Positions 16,953-25,878 of a DNA stretch of 64,000 nt are shown here, piece by piece. Source of the stretch: Bacilliculturomica massiliensis. GTDB lineage: Bacteria; Bacillota; Clostridia; Peptostreptococcales; Anaerovoracaceae. The DNA is taken from assembly GCF_900605495.1 (NCBI RefSeq), contig NZ_LR027601.1, positions 333,417 to 397,416 on the forward strand. The letters run 5' to 3'. The notes beneath the pieces were generated by a model. That model was not told the origin of the DNA. It ran no database searches and saw nothing but the letters and a program-made list of their open reading frames with translations. Numbering within the stretch: position 1 is the first letter of the stretch; each line of letters opens with the position of its first letter. A program made the position numbers and the translations under genes.

Positions 16953-19463
16953 ATGGATTATCTGGATAAATTGAATTCAAAACAGCGGGAGGCAGCGACG
17001 CACACAGAGGGCCCCCTTCTCATTCTTGCGGGAGCAGGCAGCGGGAAGACCAGCACGATGACCCACCGCATGGCTTATCTCATAAAGGAAAAAGGCGTTT
17101 ATCCCAGCAATATCCTGGCCGTGACCTTTACGAATAAAGCGGCGAGGGAGATGCGGGAGCGGGTGGAATCCCTGATCGGCGCGGAGTCGTTCATGTGGAT
17201 CCTGACCTTCCACTCCGCCTGTCTGCGGATCCTGCGGGCCAACGCGGAAAAGATCGGCTACGAAAAGGATTTCGTCGTCTACGATCCCACAGATCAGAAA
17301 GTGGTAGTGAAAAACAGCCTGAAGGAGCACCGGGTGGACGACAAGAAGTTTACGCCGGCCTATGTGCTGTCTGTGATCAGCGACTGCAAGGAAAAGAATC
17401 TGAGTCCCGAGGCATACCGCAGGGCCCATGGGGCCGATTTCAAGGCGGACGTCATTTATCCGGTCTATCAGCAGTACGAAGATACGCTGAAAAAGAACAA
17501 CGCCATGGATTTTGACGATCTGATACTGAAGACCGTGCAGCTGTTTGAGCGGGATGAAGAAACGCTGCTGTATTATCAGAATAAATTCAGATACATAATG
17601 GTGGACGAATATCAGGATACTAACTACATGCAGTATCGTTTCGTAAAGCTGCTGGCGGAAGGCCACAACAATATCTGCGTGGTAGGGGACGACGATCAGT
17701 GCATCTACCAGTGGCGGGGCGCCGATATTAAAAATATCCTGGACTTCGAAAAGGATTTTCCAGGGACCAGAGTGATCAAGCTGGAACAGAATTATCGTTC
17801 CTGCGCAAATATTCTCAACGCGGCTCACTCGGTCATTTCGCAGAACGTGGACCGAAAAGATAAAAAACTCTGGACCGAACAGGGCGAAGGCGATAAGATC
17901 CGCTATTACCGGGCGGAGGACGACAAAGAGGAGGCGCGTTTCATCGCGGCGGAGATCGACCGTATGAAAAGCGGCAGCCGCATGTACTCGGACTTCGCGG
18001 TGCTCTACCGGACGAACACGCAGTCCCGGCGGTTTGAGGATGCGTTTGCAGCCTACGATATTCCCTATCGCGTGCTGGGCGGCTTCCGGTACTACGACCG
18101 CAAGGAAGTAAAGGACATGATGTGCTACATGCGCCTGGTGCTGAACCCTGCGGACGATCTGAGCCTTTCCCGGATCATCAACGAGCCCAAACGGGGGATC
18201 GGTGAAAAAACGCTGGATAAGCTGCGGGCGCTGGCCAACGTGCGTGGGGAGAGCCTGCTGGAGACGCTGGGCGACGATCAGGTAGCGGAGAGTCTGCCGG
18301 CAAAGGCGGTGGACAGCGTGAAAGAGATGGTGTCCGTCATCGCTTCATTCAGCGCGGAGCGGGATAATCTGAAAGTTTCGGATATCTACGACGGACTGCT
18401 GGTGCGCACCGGCTATCTGAAAAATCTGGAACTGCAGAATACCGTGGAGGCGGAGGGCAGAATTGAAAATCTGCTGGAATTCAAATCCGTTATCTACGAT
18501 TCGGAACACGAAAATCCCAACATCACGCTCTCGGAGTTCATGGAAAAGATCGCTCTGATCGCCGAGGTGGACAATCACAACGCCGACGAGAACGCAGTGG
18601 TGCTCATGACGATGCACAGCGCCAAGGGACTGGAATTTCCCGTGGTCTTTATGCCCGGTATGGAAGATGGACTGTTCCCCAGCTGGCGTTCTTTTGAGAA
18701 GCCGGGTGGAGTGGAGGAAGAGCGGCGGCTGTGTTATGTGGGCATGACCCGGGCCAAGGAACGGCTGTATCTGACCAGCGCGGAATGCAGGACGCTCTAC
18801 GGAAAGACGGACTACACGAAGGAGTCCATCTTTATGAGGGAGATCGATAAACAGTATCTGGAGGGCGACGCGGTCTACGAAAAACGCGGCGGCGCGTACG
18901 GACTCTACGACAGCGATGCGCCTTACGGCGGATCTGCCGCCGAATATTCCACTCCGCTGGCTTACGGTGGAGCGGCGGGCCGGCGGATCAAGCCGGGAGC
19001 CGGCGTGGGACCCTGGTCTTTTACACATCTTAATTACATAGATCGGGAGAGGGGCGTGGAGGGGAAGAGGGGAGATCTCGGTGGTCGCCGGGTCATTAAA
19101 AAAAAAAAAAAAACGGGAGCGATGCAGGGGCGAGAGCGTGGGCCTGCATGGGCAGACCGGCCCCCAGCGGGACGTCCGGCGGGCGGCTCGTCCGACAGGC
19201 CGTTTACAGGGCCTTCTGACAGACCGTCCGGCAGGCCGGCGGGAAGTATTTTCCGCCCCTTTGACCAGTTGGGGCAGGTAAAGGCCAATCCCGCAGCCAA
19301 AGGCGGTTCCGGGTCGGAGCTGGTAGCGGGAGATAAGGTGAGCCACAATAAATTCGGACCGGGGCTGGTGATCACAGTGGAGGGCAACACTGTCACTGTC
19401 GCTTTCGATTCTGCAGGGATCAAGAAGCTGGCGAAAGATATCGCGCCGCTGAAGAAATTGTAG
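16953..19463 (+). CDS. pcrA: ATP-dependent DNA helicase PcrA/UvrD, coding sequence interrupted by adapter
   Basis: This superfamily-1A helicase acts in repair and rolling-circle replication. As written it is 836 residues: Walker A GAGSGKT at 27-33, DEYQDTN near 218, the GDDDQCIYQWRGA motif, TMHSAKGLEFPVV and VGMTRAKERLYLT. The C-terminal tudor-like domain is DKVSHNKFGPGLV. Residues about 696-721 come from an Illumina adapter (19040-19113) and are not real. The true linker sequence and length there are unknown, though the frame happens to be kept. It is followed by an acetyltransferase and ligA, a common repair-gene neighbourhood in Firmicutes. Confidence 0.93.
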   Translation: MDYLDKLNSKQREAATHTEGPLLILAGAGSGKTSTMTHRMAYLIKEKGVYPSNILAVTFTNKAAREMRERVESLIGAESFMWILTFHSACLRILRANAEKIGYEKDFVVYDPTDQKVVVKNSLKEHRVDDKKFTPAYVLSVISDCKEKNLSPEAYRRAHGADFKADVIYPVYQQYEDTLKKNNAMDFDDLILKTVQLFERDEETLLYYQNKFRYIMVDEYQDTNYMQYRFVKLLAEGHNNICVVGDDDQCIYQWRGADIKNILDFEKDFPGTRVIKLEQNYRSCANILNAAHSVISQNVDRKDKKLWTEQGEGDKIRYYRAEDDKEEARFIAAEIDRMKSGSRMYSDFAVLYRTNTQSRRFEDAFAAYDIPYRVLGGFRYYDRKEVKDMMCYMRLVLNPADDLSLSRIINEPKRGIGEKTLDKLRALANVRGESLLETLGDDQVAESLPAKAVDSVKEMVSVIASFSAERDNLKVSDIYDGLLVRTGYLKNLELQNTVEAEGRIENLLEFKSVIYDSEHENPNITLSEFMEKIALIAEVDNHNADENAVVLMTMHSAKGLEFPVVFMPGMEDGLFPSWRSFEKPGGVEEERRLCYVGMTRAKERLYLTSAECRTLYGKTDYTKESIFMREIDKQYLEGDAVYEKRGGAYGLYDSDAPYGGSAAEYSTPLAYGGAAGRRIKPGAGVGPWSFTHLNYIDRERGVEGKRGDLGGRRVIKKKKKTGAMQGRERGPAWADRPPAGRPAGGSSDRPFTGPSDRPSGRPAGSIFRPFDQLGQVKANPAAKGGSGSELVAGDKVSHNKFGPGLVITVEGNTVTVAFDSAGIKKLAKDIAPLKKL
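19040..19113 (+). other. Illumina TruSeq universal adapter plus poly-A inside pcrA
   Basis: The run starts AGATCGGGAGAGG, contains an exact AGATCTCGGTGGTCGCCG (19073-19090), continues GGTCATT and ends in about 16 A. Apart from several changes, mostly to G, this is the reverse complement of the TruSeq universal adapter read off the end of an insert. It is a sequencing or assembly artefact, not genome sequence. Confidence 0.95.
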
Positions 19464-19497
19464 TACGGACAGGAACAGACTGGAAAGGAAGAATGAA

Positions 19498-20142
19498 ATG
19501 ACGAGAGATACGTCTGCAAAAGCCGGACGCCCGCGTACATATATCATCAGAAAGGCGCAGGCTTCTGATATCGCGGCTGTTGAGCAGCTTTACAGCGATG
19601 TGCTGGAAGCGCAGGAGCGTGGGGTCAATTATACCAACTGGCAGCGGGGTCTCTATCCCACCCGGGCGGACGCGGAGCGCGCCCTGGGGGAGGGTACGCT
19701 CTACGTGGCTCAGGCGGCGGGACCGGAGACGGGGCTGGAGAGGGCGCCGGAGACGGGGCCGGATGCTGGTGAGACTGCCGGGTCAGAGGAGATCGCCGGT
19801 TTCATAGCCGGCGCAGCGATCCTGAATCACGACCAGCCCGCAGAGTACGGCGGACTGAAATGGAGCGTGGAAGCGGAAGGGAACGAAGTTCTGGTGATCC
19901 ACACGCTCTGCATATCGCCCCATTTCCGAAACGCGGGACTGGGCCGCAAATTCGTGGAATTCGCGGAGGAACAGGCGAGATCTCTGGGCTGCCGCACGGT
20001 GCGCTTTGATACATATGAGGGAAATACGCCTGCCACGGCGCTTTACACGAAGCTGGGCTATACCATAGTGGGAACTGCGGAGTTTCATTTTCAGAAGCTC
20101 ATATGGGAAACTCTGCGGTGCTTCGATAAAGTGATCCGATAG
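19498..20142 (+). CDS. GNAT-family N-acetyltransferase
   Basis: The 214-residue protein has the GNAT fold: an N-terminal IRKAQASDIAAVEQLY strand-helix and the acetyl-CoA motif A around LCISPHFRNAGLGRKFVEF. The C-terminal part is TPATALYTKLGYTIVG. An internal low-complexity insert (about residues 78-100, rich in Glu, Gly, Thr, Pro and Ala) splits beta 2-3 and looks like a repeat-driven insertion. GGAAAGGAAG precedes the start. It lies 34 bp after pcrA and 33 bp before ligA, so it is co-transcribed. The acceptor substrate is unknown. Confidence 0.85.
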   Translation: MTRDTSAKAGRPRTYIIRKAQASDIAAVEQLYSDVLEAQERGVNYTNWQRGLYPTRADAERALGEGTLYVAQAAGPETGLERAPETGPDAGETAGSEEIAGFIAGAAILNHDQPAEYGGLKWSVEAEGNEVLVIHTLCISPHFRNAGLGRKFVEFAEEQARSLGCRTVRFDTYEGNTPATALYTKLGYTIVGTAEFHFQKLIWETLRCFDKVIR

Positions 20143-22185
<2,043 letters not shown>

Positions 22186-22264
22186 GGGCGGGTACCGGCC
22201 GGAAGACCGGCAGCGTAAGCCCCGGCCAGAGGAAGCGTTTTAAGTATGAGATGGAGATGAGAAA

Positions 22265-23272
22265 TTGAACACCGAATTGAAAGCGGGCAAGCTCGACACG
22301 GAGCTTTTGGAAAACATCGTATTTAAGCACATTCATCACAAACGTCCGGAGGTACTGGTGCGGCCCGGAGTGGGAGAGGACTGCGCGACTCTGGATTTTG
22401 GCCAGTATGAATGCGTCATGTCCACAGACCCCATCACGGCGGCGATCTCCGAGATCGGCCGCCTGGCCATACATATCACCTGCAATGATATTGCCTCCAA
22501 CGGAGTGGAACCCCTGGGCATCATGCTGGCCGTCATGCTTCCTCTTGGAACCACTGCAGAGGAGATCGAGAGGATCATGATGCAGGCGGCGGAGGTATCG
22601 GAAAAGCTGGGTGTAGAGATCATCGGCGGCCACACAGAGATCACGCCTGCGGTAAACCGTCCGGTCATCGTGTCCACGGCGGTGGGCAGAACGCTGGCGG
22701 GAGGGTCCCAGCGCGCGCAGAATATGCGGCCGGGAGATCTGATCCTCATGACAAAGCAGACGGGTCTGGAGGGCGCGGGCATCATAGCAAGCGATTTTGA
22801 AGAAGAGCTTACCGGCGTTCTGACAGCGGAGGAGATACAGGAGGCCAAGGGCTATCTGAAGGAAGTCAGCGTGCTGAAGGAAGGCGTGGCCGCAGGCAAG
22901 GTCGGGACCGCCGGAATGCACGACATAACCGAAGGCGGCGTACTCGGCGCGGTCTGGGAGCTTTCGGAGATAGCCAACGCAGGGCTGCTCATCAATGAGG
23001 ACAGCATTCCCGTAACGCCGGTGACGCGGAAACTCTGCGCCCATTTTGGCATTGATTGCCTGCGTCTGATCTCCAGCGGCAGCATGATGATCATCGCTCA
23101 TCCTGAGAAAAAGGATGCGGTGATGGAAGCTGTGCGGGAGGCGGGCGTGCCGGTGGCCTGTATCGGTACGGTCACGGAGCCGGAGGCCGGCCGCTTCCTG
23201 GTGCGGGCCGACGGGACGAAGACGGTCATCGCTCCGCCGGAGAGCGATGAGCTTTACAAAGTAGTGAAATAA
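22265..23272 (+). CDS. AIR synthase-related protein (HypE/ThiL/PurM superfamily)
   Basis: The 335-residue ATP-binding protein of the PurM fold shows GVGEDCATLDFGQ and STDPITA near the N-terminus, the NDIASNGVEPLG segment, the IIGGHTEIT loop and GMHDITEGGVLGA. It looks most like HypE, the hydrogenase maturation dehydratase. However, the C-terminal cysteine tail that HypE uses to carry the thiocarbamoyl group is absent and no hyp genes are near. A hydrogenase role is therefore not supported. The start is TTG at 22265 with GATGGAGATGAG upstream. The substrate is unknown. Confidence 0.75.
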   Translation: MNTELKAGKLDTELLENIVFKHIHHKRPEVLVRPGVGEDCATLDFGQYECVMSTDPITAAISEIGRLAIHITCNDIASNGVEPLGIMLAVMLPLGTTAEEIERIMMQAAEVSEKLGVEIIGGHTEITPAVNRPVIVSTAVGRTLAGGSQRAQNMRPGDLILMTKQTGLEGAGIIASDFEEELTGVLTAEEIQEAKGYLKEVSVLKEGVAAGKVGTAGMHDITEGGVLGAVWELSEIANAGLLINEDSIPVTPVTRKLCAHFGIDCLRLISSGSMMIIAHPEKKDAVMEAVREAGVPVACIGTVTEPEAGRFLVRADGTKTVIAPPESDELYKVVK

Positions 23273-23282
23273 CAGATCACCG

Positions 23283-23332
23283 GGAGTCGTGAGGCCCAGT
23301 TTGTGAGGCATCGCGGCTCCTGCTGCTTTTTT
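23283..23332 (+). terminator. Terminator-like hairpin directly before the membrane protein gene
   Basis: GGAGTCGTGAGGCC pairs with GGCATCGCGGCTCC (two G-T pairs, one mismatch). TTTTTT follows. The next gene's ribosome site starts right after it, so it may end the upstream operon or attenuate the downstream gene. Confidence 0.65.
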
Positions 23333-23349
23333 CGAGGAGATTTGCGCAG

Positions 23350-23991
23350 ATGGATAAAAGAACAGGGGAAACAAACGAAAATAAACAGGAAGGCAGCGCC
23401 ATGCCGGTTACGGACGACCCGGACAGGGATATCCGACGCGGAATTTTTCGCGGGCTGTGGGCGAAGGCGGAGCGATATTTTTTCTGCTTTGTGCTCTACT
23501 GCATATTGGGCTGGATCTATGAGGTGGTCCTGGGCCTGCTCTACGGCTGGGGATTTGAAAACCGCGGATTTCTCTTTGGCCCCTGGCTGCCGGTATACGG
23601 CGTGGGCGCGCTGCTGCTGGTCTTTCTGCTGGGTCCGGTGAAAGAAAAGAAACGGCGCCTCGCCGGACTGCCTGTGACGCCGCTGCTGGTGTTTCTTTTG
23701 ACAGTGCTGATCACTACGATCCTGGAATACATAACCGGAGCGGCTCTCTGGGCGCTCTTTCAAAGGCGTTGGTGGGACTACAGCGGGGATTTCATGAATC
23801 TGAACGGCTTTATCTGTCCCAGAACCAGCATCCGCTTTGGTCTGGGAGGTCTCTTCTTTCTCTACGTGTGTCAGCCATGCTTTGAATGGTTCTGGGACAG
23901 GATCACAGAAAAGGCAGGACACGTGATCACCGGCGTTTTGGCAGCTCTCATTCTGCTGGATTTCGCGCACACGATGTACGCGATGATGTAG
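23350..23991 (+). CDS. CmpB-type (putative ABC-transporter type IV) membrane protein
   Basis: The 213-residue protein has four or five membrane segments (about 40-60, 78-98, 112-135, 165-185, 192-212) after a charged N-terminal tail of about 30 residues. The LYCILGWIYEVVLG segment, NRGFLFGPWLPVYGVG and the WWDYSGDFMNLNGFICPRTSIRFG block are hallmarks of the family Pfam calls a putative ABC transporter. No function has been shown as far as I know, and no ATPase gene is beside it. The start is ATG at 23350 with GAGGAG upstream. A terminator follows. Confidence 0.75.
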   Translation: MDKRTGETNENKQEGSAMPVTDDPDRDIRRGIFRGLWAKAERYFFCFVLYCILGWIYEVVLGLLYGWGFENRGFLFGPWLPVYGVGALLLVFLLGPVKEKKRRLAGLPVTPLLVFLLTVLITTILEYITGAALWALFQRRWWDYSGDFMNLNGFICPRTSIRFGLGGLFFLYVCQPCFEWFWDRITEKAGHVITGVLAALILLDFAHTMYAMM

Positions 23992-24007
23992 CCGTGTTCC
24001 GGCAACG

Positions 24008-24063
24008 AAAAAACGGGCCTCCCCCTGGCCGGCGCGCGACCGGCGGGGGATGGACCCGTTTTT
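24008..24063. terminator. Terminator between convergent genes at 23991 and 24089
   Basis: An AAAAACGGG...CCCGTTTTT outer stem encloses a GC-rich inner stem. It has A and T runs on both flanks, so it likely serves the membrane protein gene (plus) and the small gene (minus). Confidence 0.85.
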
Positions 24064-24088
24064 CTGCCTACTCGACAAATAATATGTT

Positions 24089-24190
24089 TTATCTGGAGTA
24101 GCAGTTGCAGAAAATGATGACCAGCAGCAAGAAGAAGAACAGTAAGCTGGTATCGATACCTTCACCACGGAGGATTCCACATTCTGACAT
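24089..24190 (-). CDS. 33-residue single-pass membrane protein, YjcZ-like
   Basis: A short polar head (MSECGILRGEG) is followed by a 14-residue hydrophobic stretch (LLFFFLLLVIIF), then CNCYSR. AGGTGATTT lies just before the ATG, a convincing ribosome site. This resembles the very small YjcZ-type proteins of spore-forming Firmicutes, some of which are made during sporulation; that link is inference. It is too short to be caught by ordinary length cut-offs. It shares a terminator with the convergent CmpB-like gene. Confidence 0.6.
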   Translation of the reverse strand: MSECGILRGEGIDTSLLFFFLLLVIIFCNCYSR

Positions 24191-24283
24191 TTAAAATCAC
24201 CTGCTTTTTTATAAATTTTTTTATGTTTCATCACAGGGAGGATTCCCTTGTGATTTATTACATGGTATTCGACCAACGGCAAA

Positions 24284-24553
24284 ATGGTGACCACAGAAAA
24301 GAGAAAATATAAAGTTTCTTTTGATTACCCGGCAGCTGCCGGAGAACCAGGGCTTAGTCTCAGCGCCATGTACATTCTGAAAAATCATGCAAAACTGGAA
24401 AATAAGGTGATCGGCGTATCGGAGGAGATCGACCTGCTGATCGCCCGGCGCAAGCTGGACGCATGGGACATCGCCATGGACAAGCTGACGCCTGTCCAGC
24501 AAAAATACCTGAACAGCTGGAATCTGTATGGCCGGCTGAGCTGTGATCTGTAA
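24284..24553 (+). CDS. Small protein matching the C-terminal tail of adenosylhomocysteinase
   Basis: The 89 residues contain SLSAMYILKNHAKLENKV, then SEEID, a KLDAWDIAMDKLT segment and QQKYLNSW. This is the order and spacing of the last 60 or so residues of S-adenosylhomocysteine hydrolase (KN-L..KV, P-EID, LT.EQ..YL.SW). The NAD and substrate domains are absent, and an in-frame TGA lies 33 bp upstream, so this is either a gene remnant or a free-standing tail. No good ribosome site is seen before the ATG. A strong terminator follows. The hairpin at 24230-24254 lies just upstream. Confidence 0.5.
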   Translation: MVTTEKRKYKVSFDYPAAAGEPGLSLSAMYILKNHAKLENKVIGVSEEIDLLIARRKLDAWDIAMDKLTPVQQKYLNSWNLYGRLSCDL

Positions 24554-24562
24554 AAACTGCAG

Positions 24563-24591
24563 CTGCCGTGGGAGCGTCCCACGGCAGTTTT
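24563..24591 (+). terminator. Terminator after the adenosylhomocysteinase-like tail
   Basis: A perfect 11-bp stem (24563-24573 with 24577-24587) with loop GCG is followed by four T. Confidence 0.85.
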
Positions 24592-24668
24592 GCGTTCTGA
24601 TGCAGAATGGACAGCGCTTGAGCCTGCGTCCAGATCGGACATAGGCTTAAATAAAAGGATGGAAATGT

Positions 24669-24711
24669 AAAAAACCGTTCGTGAAATAAACTATTTCACG
24701 AACGGTTTTTT
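24669..24711. terminator. Very strong hairpin with A and T flanks
   Basis: CCGTTCGTGAAATA pairs perfectly with TATTTCACGAACGG over a 3-nt loop, flanked by six A and six T. It works as a terminator on either strand. Its core recurs at 25045. Confidence 0.85.
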
Positions 24712-24727
24712 GGTTGTTTCCATTTCT

Positions 24728-24756
24728 AGTATAGACATTTTTCAACACTTTGTAAA
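24728..24756 (-). promoter_or_regulatory. Minus-strand promoter firing into the 24669 hairpin
   Basis: On the minus strand TTTACA (24756-24751), a 17-bp spacer and TATACT (24733-24728) form a near-consensus promoter. The start site would be near 24721, giving an RNA of only about 50 nt ending at the hairpin. The surrounding gap 24554-25113 is clearly lower in GC than its neighbours. It holds repeats of AATAAGCCGTCA and two short open frames that I do not trust. Confidence 0.55.
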
Positions 24757-25044
24757 GAACTATTTCCATGTATTCCCTAACAATTCTTTTTAATTCAGAT
24801 ATTTCCCACAATTTATTTGGTTGATTCTCTTTAAAATTTGGCACAATTTCATTTTTAGAAACGAATAAGCCGTCAAATAAGCCGTCAGACCGGAGGGCGG
24901 GCCAGACGCTGAAAGTGCTGTGATCCCAAGGGATCCAGAGAAAAATGCACAGGGGATTTCGTCGATGGTTTTCTCGTAATCGCCGTCAGAATAAGCCGTC
25001 AAAATAAAAGAAACGTTGAATTTTCAATGGTTCAGTGAACAAAA

Positions 25045-25067
25045 TCGTGAAATAGTTTATTTCACGA
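25045..25067. repeat. Second copy of the GTGAAATA palindrome, ahead of the HD-GYP gene
   Basis: TCGTGAAATA and TATTTCACGA arms with loop GTT form the same palindrome as the core at 24679-24701. It has no T tract here and lies 46 bp before the start of the HD-GYP gene, so it could be an operator or leader hairpin. Confidence 0.7.
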
Positions 25068-25113
25068 CTCTTTCTGTAAATTGGAAAAGCAAAAGAAATT
25101 CAGGTGCTGATTT

Positions 25114-25860
25114 ATGGAACAAATCGTCCTGCGGATCGCGCGGTATGTCTGCACGGCACTGAGCGCAAAGGATCTGGACACCGGCCTGCACAGCTGGCGC
25201 GTGGCGGAAAGCGCCGCGATGCTTGCGCGTGCCATGGGAATGAGCCATACGGAAGCGAGACATTTGGAGATCGCCGCGCTGCTTCACGACGTGGGCAAGC
25301 TGGGCATTTCAAATGCGCTGCTGAAGAAAAGCGGCGCCCTGACGGAAGCGGAGTACGGGATCATGAAGAAGCATACGAGCATCGGCGCGGAGCTGGTGAC
25401 AAACGTACTGCGGGACGACGGCCTGGGACGAACGGTGTTCCGGGGCGTGCTGTATCATCACGAGAGATATGACGGGATGGGCTACCCTCACGGTTTGAAG
25501 GGTAGTGAGATCCCGCTGGAAGCCCGGATCGTGGCAGTGGCGGACGCGGTGGACGCCATGGGCTGGGAGCGGGTCTATCATGGAAAAAGAACAGTGGACT
25601 TTGTCAAAGCAGAGCTCCGCCGGTGCGGAGGGATGCATTTCGATCCCGATATAGCGGCGCTGGCTATTCGGCTGCTGGACAACGGGAGAATAGACTGTCC
25701 AAAGGAGGGAGAAGGGAAAAACGCCGCAGAAATTCTATCCGTACACGGCCTGACGAATCGGCCAATACATACACCCGTCACCGCAGGTCATGCGGTTGGC
25801 GACGGAGGACTGCCGTCTGCGGCCAGGAGCCAACAGAGGACGGCGGATCCGGACAGATAA
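25114..25860 (+). CDS. HD-GYP domain phosphodiesterase
   Basis: The 248-residue protein is an HD-GYP hydrolase, the family that degrades cyclic di-GMP and related dinucleotides. Visible metal ligands are His26, HD at 58-59 (LLHDVGK) and HH at 115-116. The signature HHERYDGMGYPHGLKG (GYP at 123-125) is intact, so activity is plausible. There is no receiver or sensor domain, and the last 40 or so residues look disordered. It ends 18 bp before a giant dockerin protein gene, so the two are likely co-transcribed. No ribosome site stands out before the ATG. Confidence 0.85.
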   Translation: MEQIVLRIARYVCTALSAKDLDTGLHSWRVAESAAMLARAMGMSHTEARHLEIAALLHDVGKLGISNALLKKSGALTEAEYGIMKKHTSIGAELVTNVLRDDGLGRTVFRGVLYHHERYDGMGYPHGLKGSEIPLEARIVAVADAVDAMGWERVYHGKRTVDFVKAELRRCGGMHFDPDIAALAIRLLDNGRIDCPKEGEGKNAAEILSVHGLTNRPIHTPVTAGHAVGDGGLPSAARSQQRTADPDR

Positions 25861-25878
25861 AAGACTGGGAGGTTGAAC

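Noticed and set aside
22265..23272. Hydrogenase maturation factor HypE
   Set aside because: No C-terminal cysteine tail and no hydrogenase or other hyp genes in the neighbourhood.
24647..25002. Two short minus-strand frames in the low-GC gap, possibly an integrase remnant
   Set aside because: One runs through the terminator hairpin, neither has a ribosome site or a recognisable domain, and the composition is simply AT-rich.
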